Position numbers and translations under genes: made by a program. Source: an uncultured Bacilli bacterium (GTDB lineage Bacteria; Bacillota_I; Bacilli_A; RF39; UBA660). Taken from it: 8,164 nt of DNA. Shown piece by piece: positions 1 through 3,435 of the stretch. The stretch spans positions 1 through 8,164 of the forward strand of contig CANRGI010000052.1 in NCBI GenBank assembly GCA_947630095.1. Direction: 5' to 3'. The notes below the pieces were generated by a model, which saw only the letters and a list, made by a program, of their open reading frames with translations, was not told the origin of the DNA and made no database searches. Each line of letters starts with the position of its first letter. The stretch's first letter is position 1.

Positions 1-221
1 GGTATTTCTACTAGCATATGTATATGATCTGGACATACTTCTGCTTCTATTATTGTTACTCCTTTCCACTCACATAATTGTCTTAGTATTTGTCCTATTT
101 CTAATCTTTTACTTTCATAAAATACTTTTCTTCTATATTTTGGTGCAAATACTATATGATATTTGCAATTCCAACTAGTATGTGCTAAACTTTTTATATC
201 GTTTATTTGAATATTTTTCAT
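1..221 (-). CDS. tnpA: IS200-like Y1 transposase TnpA, N-terminal 73 residues (partial)
   Basis: This is the single-strand DNA transposase of the IS200/IS605 family, which nicks and rejoins the element ends through a covalent tyrosine-DNA intermediate. The visible part has the family's N-terminal strand around residues 17-32 (WNCKYHIVFAPKYRRKVF) and the metal-binding HUH motif as HIH at residues 66-68 (CPDHIHMLVEI). The catalytic tyrosine normally lies near residue 125-130 and falls outside the window. Family members are about 130-155 residues long, so roughly half is present. The ATG at 221 is preceded by a very strong ribosome binding site (AGAAGGAGG, 229-237, 7-nt spacing). That site lies inside an inverted repeat, discussed under the leader entry. 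No frameshift is seen in the visible part. Confidence 0.92.
   Translation of the reverse strand, partial: MKNIQINDIKSLAHTSWNCKYHIVFAPKYRRKVFYESKRLEIGQILRQLCEWKGVTIIEAEVCPDHIHMLVEI
163..191 (+). promoter_or_regulatory. Candidate antisense promoter inside tnpA
   Basis: On the plus strand there is TTGCAA (163-168), a 17-nt spacer, and TAAACT (186-191) preceded by TGC, which gives an extended -10. Each hexamer matches consensus at 4 of 6 positions. It lies within the first codons of tnpA and points against tnpA. On its own it is a moderate promoter call. Its correct distance from a terminator-shaped repeat at 230-297 raises its interest. Confidence 0.4.
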
Positions 222-297
222 TAAACGACCTCCTTCTATTATTTTGTTGCTCCTTGACAGTCGCAACATTTATTATAATAGAAGGAGTTTTTCTTTT
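198..297 (+). ncRNA. Candidate antisense RNA to the tnpA start region (art200-like)
   Basis: An RNA starting near 198, about 7 nt after the candidate -10 at 186-191, would run across the tnpA start codon and ribosome binding site. It would end at the 13-bp hairpin 230-287, which is followed by the U-rich tract 288-297, giving a length of about 100 nt. Salmonella IS200 encodes an antisense RNA of similar size and position (art200) that represses tnpA translation. This entry is an analogy based on layout, not on sequence similarity. The call fails if the plus-strand promoter is not active. Confidence 0.45.
230..287 (-). promoter_or_regulatory. SD-sequestering inverted repeat in the tnpA leader
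   Basis: A perfect 13-bp inverted repeat has arms at 230-242 and 275-287, with a nested 5-bp stem (246-250 with 263-267). In a minus-strand RNA the distal arm pairs with the AAGGAG of the tnpA ribosome binding site and would block ribosome loading. The distal arm overlaps the -10 box of the tnpA promoter, so only transcripts entering from outside the element would contain both arms. A ribosome binding site hidden by leader structure is established for Salmonella IS200 and, with outside transcription, for IS10. The match here rests on sequence geometry only. Read on the plus strand, the same repeat is followed by TTTTTCTTTT (288-297) and looks like an intrinsic terminator. Confidence 0.75.
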
Positions 298-300
298 CAA
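272..300 (-). promoter_or_regulatory. Promoter of tnpA
   Basis: On the minus strand there is a -35 box TTGAAA (300-295), a 17-nt spacer and a perfect -10 box TATAAT (277-272). Transcription would start near position 265. That leaves a leader of about 44 nt that contains the ribosome binding site but not the outer arm (275-287) of the SD-masking inverted repeat. Confidence 0.7.
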
Positions 301-327
301 ATCACCGCTTAAGCTTTTTTTGAACCA

Positions 328-342
328 CCCAGCCTAGCTGGG
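328..342. repeat. IS left-end subterminal hairpin
   Basis: CCCAGC (328-333) and GCTGGG (337-342) form a 6-bp, GC-rich hairpin with a 3-nt loop. It is unusually GC-rich for this region and lies upstream of tnpA, where IS200/IS605 elements carry the left-end structure recognised by the transposase. On the minus strand it is followed by the leader that runs into tnpA. Confidence 0.6.
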
Positions 343-362
343 GATTTTCTTTAACAATTAAA

Positions 363-394
363 CCTTGAAAGCATAAGTTTTCAAGGCATTTTTT
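363..394 (+). terminator. Terminator-like hairpin facing rightwards
   Basis: CCTTGAAA (363-370) pairs with TTTCAAGG (379-386) across an 8-nt loop. It is followed by a T-rich tract (389-394). On the plus strand this has the form of an intrinsic terminator, although the stem is not GC-rich. It would stop plus-strand RNA leaving the IS before it becomes antisense to the MBL gene. Confidence 0.4.
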
Positions 395-450
395 GTGATA
401 CAATAATCTTGTTCAAGGAGTTGTATCACATATCTTATTTTACTATAAGA
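394..450. repeat. Two adjacent inverted repeats outside the IS left end
   Basis: TGTGATACAA (394-403) and TTGTATCACA (421-430) are a perfect 10-bp inverted repeat, with a small inner CTTG/CAAG pair at 408-411 and 414-417. Immediately after lies a 6-bp repeat, TCTTAT (433-438) with ATAAGA (445-450). They could be part of a longer IS left end, a target-site palindrome or an operator. Nothing in the window decides between these. Confidence 0.45.
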
Positions 451-568
451 AAGCCAATTTTTCTAGTCCTTTCCTCCTTTATATTGAAAAATGCAAAAAA
501 TTTTGATATTTATCTTTCATAATTTTCCTTTTTTGATCCTAACTTTTTTATTCAAGCCCCTATAAATA
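451..568. other. Non-coding stretch downstream of the MBL gene
   Basis: This is AT-rich sequence between the structured repeats and the stop codon of the MBL gene. I find no convincing intrinsic terminator for that gene. A purine-rich AAGGAGG motif occurs on the minus strand at about 474-480, but no start codon lies at a usable distance. A 13-codon minus-strand frame with a weak ribosome binding site (ATG near 521) is not credible as a gene. Confidence 0.4.
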
Positions 569-1282
569 CTAAATTGTAATTTCTAAACTATCCTCTGGAA
601 TAATTACATTTTCAATTTTTAATTTTTGTAGTTCTTTCCTTGTATCATCTTCTAAATGACTAACAACAAATTTACAATTAGGATACTCTTTTGATAAATA
701 CTTAATGTTATCTATTCCCATATGTTTAGAAGTGCCTTTAATAAACATACAATCACAAAATAAATATTCACATACACTTGCCATGTAAAGAACATTTTTG
801 CAAATAGTAGTATCTCCAGTAAAACCTATTTTATATTTTTTAGTATCAAAGATGTACCCAAATGCTGGCTTCATTCTTCCGTGATCCACTAAATATTTTT
901 GCACTATGTAATTATTTACTTTAAATGTCTCTTTATATATATATTTTAAATCTATTGCTTCATTAATTTCTTTTGTAGAATTAGGAAAAGCGAGTTTTAA
1001 CAATTTTTGATTTTTTCTTTTACCTTCTTTACTACAATAAATATTTATATTGTGATTATCTGCTCTTGATTTTAATAAGAAATAAAATGGAATATCAAAA
1101 TAATGATCTCCGTGAAAATGAGTTATCAAAACGTGCTCGATTTTTCTAGGATTAATTCCTAACTTAAACAAATTTTTACACATTCCATTTGGAATATCTA
1201 CTAAAATATTATCATCTATCATATATGAAGCACTGTTATATCCAGTCCACATACTACCGCTTCCAATTACTTTAATTTTCAT
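569..1282 (-). CDS. MBL-fold metallo-hydrolase, RNase Z-like
   Basis: This is a metallo-beta-lactamase-fold hydrolase with a complete set of metal ligands. Numbered from the upstream in-frame ATG at 1291, these are THFHGDH (H58, H60, D62, H63), DHG (H137), TGDT (D160), and H190 followed by SHL (H212). This order is that of the RNase Z/ElaC branch, which cleaves phosphodiester bonds, usually with two zinc ions. The protein is about 237 residues against about 305 for typical RNase Z and seems to lack the tRNA-clamping exosite arm, so the substrate may be something other than tRNA 3' ends. I prefer the ATG at 1282 over the one at 1291: the AAGGA lies 8 nt from the former but nearly abuts the latter, and MKIKVIGSGS is a typical family start. 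The upstream HD-fragment gene stops at 1298, so the two are likely co-transcribed and translationally coupled. No clear terminator follows. Confidence 0.85.
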   Translation of the reverse strand: MKIKVIGSGSMWTGYNSASYMIDDNILVDIPNGMCKNLFKLGINPRKIEHVLITHFHGDHYFDIPFYFLLKSRADNHNINIYCSKEGKRKNQKLLKLAFPNSTKEINEAIDLKYIYKETFKVNNYIVQKYLVDHGRMKPAFGYIFDTKKYKIGFTGDTTICKNVLYMASVCEYLFCDCMFIKGTSKHMGIDNIKYLSKEYPNCKFVVSHLEDDTRKELQKLKIENVIIPEDSLEITI

Positions 1283-1297
1283 TTTAACCATCCTTTC

Positions 1298-1711
1298 CTA
1301 TTTTATATTATCTACAATACTTTTAAATATTTTGTCATAACACTGATAATCATATTCAATAAATAAATCGGATAAACTTCTAGCGCCATTTTTTATAGCA
1401 TTTTGATTCCAGTCAGTATTAATTAATTCTTCATTTTCTTTTGAAAAAATATCAACATAGTTTCCACTATCATACAATTTTGCCTGTAAACTTGCTTCTA
1501 ATTTGTCACATTCATAAGCAAATTTTGATTCATTAGTTTTATGACTATTAAATTCGTCTAGTAAGTTTTCATATTCTTCTTTTTTTATTAAATTATCTAA
1601 TACTTGACTTACTGCTAATTTTCCCATTTTTATTTTTTCTTCTTTACTAATATTATCATATGGAGTTATATCGCCAATAATTATCTCTTCTAATTCGTGT
1701 AAAACTAGCAT
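1298..1711 (-). CDS. HD-domain phosphohydrolase, C-terminal part of a split gene
   Basis: This 137-residue frame begins in the middle of an HD-domain fold of the YfbR-like (HD_3) type. LHELEE (residues 4-9) supplies the second histidine and an acidic partner, with Glu in place of the usual Asp. IGDITPYD (12-19) and ECDKLEASLQAKLY (67-80, D69) match the later conserved blocks. It lacks the N-terminal helix carrying the first metal-ligand histidine. That helix is encoded immediately upstream in another frame (1714-1914). The ATG at 1711 has no ribosome binding site of its own and sits 2 nt after the upstream stop. It is therefore either reached by reinitiation or is not a true start. Related enzymes dephosphorylate nucleotides, but the substrate here is unknown. 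The stop codon lies 7 bases before the upstream candidate ATG of the MBL gene. Confidence 0.75.
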   Translation of the reverse strand: MLVLHELEEIIIGDITPYDNISKEEKIKMGKLAVSQVLDNLIKKEEYENLLDEFNSHKTNESKFAYECDKLEASLQAKLYDSGNYVDIFSKENEELINTDWNQNAIKNGARSLSDLFIEYDYQCYDKIFKSIVDNIK

Positions 1712-1713
1712 TT

Positions 1714-1914
1714 TTATACTTTATTAAGGTCAATATTAACTTCAAATTCAGAATCTATCGCAATAGCTAAAATGTAAGTTCCATAAATATGTTCTGCAAC
1801 ACTTTCTAATCTTTCTTTTGATACGTGCCACAATTTCCAACCACTTCTTATTTTATCTTTTAAAGTAGTAGCCAAATTATAAAATTTAATTATATTGTTT
1901 ATTTTTTCATTCAT
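1714..1914 (-). CDS. HD-domain phosphohydrolase, N-terminal part of a split gene
   Basis: This 66-residue frame holds the N-terminal half of an HD_3/YfbR-like domain. It contains an initial helix (IIKFYNLATTLKDKIRSGW) and the block ESVAEHIYG (37-45), whose H42 is the first metal ligand. The fold is cut at IDLNKV by a TAA stop, exactly where homologues continue into the LHD/LHE helix found in the next frame (1298-1711). Together the two parts would give about 205 residues, the usual family length. The start at 1914 is well supported by AGGAG (1920-1924, 5-nt spacing). Upstream I see AT-rich sequence with several possible -10 boxes but no convincing promoter. It is best read as the 5' half of a frameshifted gene, although a sequencing indel or recoding cannot be excluded. 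Confidence 0.75.
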   Translation of the reverse strand: MNEKINNIIKFYNLATTLKDKIRSGWKLWHVSKERLESVAEHIYGTYILAIAIDSEFEVNIDLNKV

Positions 1915-2009
1915 AATTACTCCTAAAATTTTAAAAATTTAGATTTCCCTTTGTAGCAGAATATAATATATCGCTAGTATAATTTAGTTCCATCATTATA
2001 AATAAAAAA

Positions 2010-2103
2010 GATATTCTAAATGGTAATATCAATGGTAAATAAAAAATAAATTATTATACATATTATACAATATTGTATACTATTACCTGTTATTTAGAAT
2101 ATC
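2010..2103. repeat. Large AT-rich inverted repeat with a central palindrome
   Basis: A perfect 12-bp pair, GATATTCTAAAT (2010-2021) and ATTTAGAATATC (2092-2103), is extended inward by GGTAATA (2022-2028) and TATTACC (2081-2087), with a 4-nt bulge. A perfect 16-bp palindrome lies in the loop (2064-2079). On the minus strand the outer stem is followed by U6 (2009-2004), as in a terminator with a very large loop. It could also be a miniature inverted-repeat element of about 94 bp, but no target-site duplication is evident at its ends. Confidence 0.55.
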
Positions 2104-2107
2104 ATAA

Positions 2108-2144
2108 TGGACACGATTATAGACTATATAATCTTTTATGTCCA
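2108..2144. repeat. Second inverted repeat with two stacked stems
   Basis: TGGACA (2108-2113) pairs with TGTCCA (2139-2144), and inside it GATTATA (2115-2121) pairs with TATAATC (2127-2133) around a 5-nt loop. That is 13 bp in total, with a one-sided internal loop. It starts 4 nt after the preceding large repeat ends, so the two could form consecutive hairpins in one RNA. Confidence 0.5.
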
Positions 2145-2480
2145 GACTCTAAAGAATCTGATTTAGACAAAGGAATATGCAGATATATTATTTAATATCA
2201 TTTTACCAACGAAAATATTTTGATTGGTTTTTAATATGTCATAAATCAAATTCATAGTTTGTATTTTACCATAGATATAGGAAAAAATAAATATAAATTC
2301 AAGAAAATTATGTAAAATTTACTTTATTGCTAGGTATGAATAATAAAAGTAAACTTTTTTATTTTTCAATGTACTTGCTTTAGTTTAAATTTTAAATTCC
2401 ATATTTTTACATTCATATTTTTTCTTATAACATTTTTAATGAATATCAATAAAATTTTTTAACTTTTTTTCAAAAAAATG
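2145..2480. other. Stretch without a recognisable gene
   Basis: This is very AT-rich sequence. On the minus strand a 30-codon frame (2163-2255, beginning MNLIYDILKTNQNIF) follows an extended -10 box (TATGG then TAAAAT, 2268-2263), so its start codon would nearly coincide with the transcription start. There is no ribosome binding site, and I do not recognise the peptide. On the plus strand a stop-free run (2049-2192) without a start codon enters from the inverted repeats. Both are better explained as chance frames or remnants than as genes. Confidence 0.3.
2318..2366 (+). terminator. Weak terminator-like hairpin
   Basis: TTTACTTTATT (2318-2328) pairs, with one bulged A, with AATAAAAGTAAA (2342-2353). 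It is followed by CTTTTTTATTTTT (2354-2366). The stem is almost entirely A-T, and no plus-strand gene precedes it, so the function is doubtful. Confidence 0.25.
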
Positions 2481-2509
2481 TTGACAAAATTCGCGTTTTC
2501 GTTTAGTAT
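2481..2509 (+). promoter_or_regulatory. Near-consensus sigma-A promoter of the candidate small RNA
   Basis: A perfect -35 box TTGACA (2481-2486), a 17-nt spacer and a -10 box TAGTAT (2504-2509; 4 of 6 positions match TATAAT) place the start near 2516. The spacer contains CGCG and a further CG, rare in this AT-rich sequence. No protein-coding gene follows on this strand. Confidence 0.65.
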
Positions 2510-2515
2510 ATAGAA

Positions 2516-2614
2516 TTACCAATTCACATTAGGCGAATTGGTGCTAGTATCACACTAGCCAACCCCTTTTTATTCTTTTTTCCGGATTGCTCTCAGGGGG
2601 GCAATCCTTTTCTT
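2516..2614 (+). ncRNA. Candidate orphan small RNA of about 100 nt
   Basis: The segment between the promoter at 2481-2509 and an intrinsic terminator is dense in structure. Hairpin 1 pairs ACCAATTC (2518-2525) with GAATTGGT (2535-2542). Hairpin 2 pairs GCTAGT (2543-2548) with ACTAGC (2554-2559) and stacks directly on it. A single-stranded pyrimidine-rich linker (2563-2583: CCCC, then U-runs, then CC) leads to the terminator hairpin 2584-2607. CCCCT in the linker (2563-2567) can pair with AGGGG in the terminator loop (2595-2599), which would make a pseudoknot. No frame of useful length exists inside. The form fits a trans-acting regulatory RNA that pairs with purine-rich ribosome binding sites. 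A riboswitch or attenuator whose target gene was lost is the main alternative. I do not recognise a known RNA family. Confidence 0.6.
2584..2614 (+). terminator. Intrinsic terminator of the candidate small RNA
   Basis: GGATTGC (2584-2590) pairs with GCAATCC (2601-2607) around a 10-nt loop containing five Gs. The U-tract TTTTCTT (2608-2614) follows. The stem is GC-rich compared with its surroundings. Confidence 0.75.
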
Positions 2615-2643
2615 ATGTATGAAAATATAATAATTTTATGAAC

Positions 2644-2685
2644 AAAAAAAGATTGAGTTACTTAAAAAGTTTTTACTCAATCTTT
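2644..2685 (-). terminator. Terminator of the lipoprotein gene
   Basis: AAAGATTGAGT (2648-2658) pairs perfectly over 11 bp with ACTCAATCTTT (2675-2685). On the minus strand the stem ends in a run of Us (2650-2644), starting 5 nt after the lipoprotein stop codon. Confidence 0.75.
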
Positions 2686-2690
2686 ATTAT

Positions 2691-3353
2691 TTATTTTGTA
2701 ATTCTTAGTGTATAACTAGTGCTAGATAAAGGTGTTACATTATAGTTATTTTCTGAAAGTTCAATGCCTTCATTTAATAAAGCATAAATTTCTTTTAATT
2801 CATTAATGCTATAAGTATCCTTTAAATATGATGGGTCTATTACATCTTTTAAAGTTAATACCCAGTCATTAATTGTATCATTACCTAAATAAGCAGCCAT
2901 TTTTGATAAATCTTCCCCAGTTTTATCACCATAAGCAAATGTAAAATATTCTGCTTCTCCTTTAGTATTATTTTCCATACCGAATATACCACTAAAATTA
3001 AAGTTCATTATATCTTTAAATTCGATATATTTAGTTGTTGCATTTTCCTTATGTAAAGATGGTTCGATAGTTTCATTAACTTTTAAAAGTACTAAATACC
3101 TTTCATTCATACCTATTGCATTAAGTTTTTCATTAAATGTATCAACTATTATTATATCTTTTGCATCTACTGTAGTCTCACTTGGAGCATTTTCATTTAA
3201 TTCTGGCTTTAATAACTCAGTTTTATCTTCTAATTCCTCTTGCTTTTCTTCCTCATGATCTACCGAATTACAAGCACTCAAAGTATTTGCACTCACACTA
3301 ATTAAACCTACTGCTGCTAGTGTTAAAGCAGCCTTTTTCTTATCAATTTTCAT
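2691..3353 (-). CDS. Putative lipoprotein of unknown function
   Basis: The protein starts with a lipoprotein signal peptide: a basic stretch (MKIDKKK), a hydrophobic core (AALTLAAVGLISVSANT) and the lipobox LSAC. It would be cut before the Cys and anchored to the outer face of the membrane by a diacylglycerol. An acidic, flexible linker follows (EEEKQEELEDKTELL, about residues 35-50 counted from the ATG at 3365), then a domain of about 160 residues that I do not recognise. No catalytic motif is evident. I chose the ATG at 3353 (220 residues) over the one at 3365. The 3353 start has GGGGG 5 nt upstream and a short leader from the promoter at 3378-3406, whereas 3365 has no ribosome binding site and lies only about 6 nt from the predicted transcription start. 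The gene is a single transcription unit with its own terminator. Solute-binding or envelope roles are possible, but nothing here supports either. Confidence 0.75.
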   Translation of the reverse strand: MKIDKKKAALTLAAVGLISVSANTLSACNSVDHEEEKQEELEDKTELLKPELNENAPSETTVDAKDIIIVDTFNEKLNAIGMNERYLVLLKVNETIEPSLHKENATTKYIEFKDIMNFNFSGIFGMENNTKGEAEYFTFAYGDKTGEDLSKMAAYLGNDTINDWVLTLKDVIDPSYLKDTYSINELKEIYALLNEGIELSENNYNVTPLSSTSYTLRITK

Positions 3354-3377
3354 TTTATCCCCCATTCAATGTACTTA

Positions 3378-3406
3378 ATTTTACCACTTTTTTAAGTTTA
3401 TGTCAA
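3378..3406 (-). promoter_or_regulatory. Near-consensus promoter of the lipoprotein gene
   Basis: On the minus strand there is TTGACA (3406-3401), a 17-nt spacer ending in TGG, and TAAAAT (3383-3378). This is a perfect -35 box, a strong -10 box and an extended TGn element. The predicted start near 3371 gives a leader of about 18 nt to the ATG at 3353. Expression should be strong and probably constitutive. Confidence 0.8.
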
Positions 3407-3435
3407 GTTTTTGCTTGAGAGCATACATCTATATT

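Larger units (their letters stand above)
1..345 (-). mobile_element. IS200/IS605-family insertion sequence, left part (truncated by window edge)
   Basis: The segment reads leftwards from a small left-end hairpin (328-342) through a non-coding leader to the N-terminal half of a Y1 (HUH) transposase that runs off the window. Elements of this family have no terminal inverted repeats. They carry subterminal hairpins that the transposase recognises as single-stranded DNA, and they move by a peel-and-paste mechanism. The outer boundary near 345 is an estimate: the cleavage tetranucleotide cannot be identified without the right end or an empty site. The tnpA frame is intact as far as it is visible, so the copy could be functional. 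Whether a tnpB accessory gene follows is not visible. Confidence 0.75.

Noticed and set aside
1..430. CRISPR or repeat array
   Set aside because: The repeats in this part are single hairpins of different sequence, not regularly spaced direct repeats with spacers.
1298..1711. Loss of the HD motif (LHE in place of LHD) as evidence of an inactive enzyme
   Set aside because: From memory, Glu occurs at this position in related Firmicutes HD_3 proteins, and the surrounding motif is otherwise well conserved. The frameshift is the stronger sign of damage.
2339..2385. 15-codon plus-strand frame starting with ATG near 2337
   Set aside because: It is too short, overlaps the terminator-like hairpin at 2318-2366, and its upstream AGG directly abuts the start codon.
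2516..2614. Known riboswitch (TPP, SAM, purine, preQ1) or SRP RNA
   Set aside because: None of the conserved core motifs that I know for these classes is present. The CTGAGA-like string seen on the minus strand lacks the rest of the TPP core, and no gene lies downstream on the plus strand.
2516..2614. Type III toxin-antitoxin RNA (ToxI-like)
   Set aside because: There are no tandem repeats in the RNA and no endoribonuclease gene follows the terminator on the same strand.
3354..3365. Upstream ATG (3365) as the start of the lipoprotein
   Set aside because: It has no ribosome binding site and is only about 6 nt from the predicted transcription start. The ATG at 3353 has GGGGG at good spacing and gives a normal lipoprotein signal peptide.
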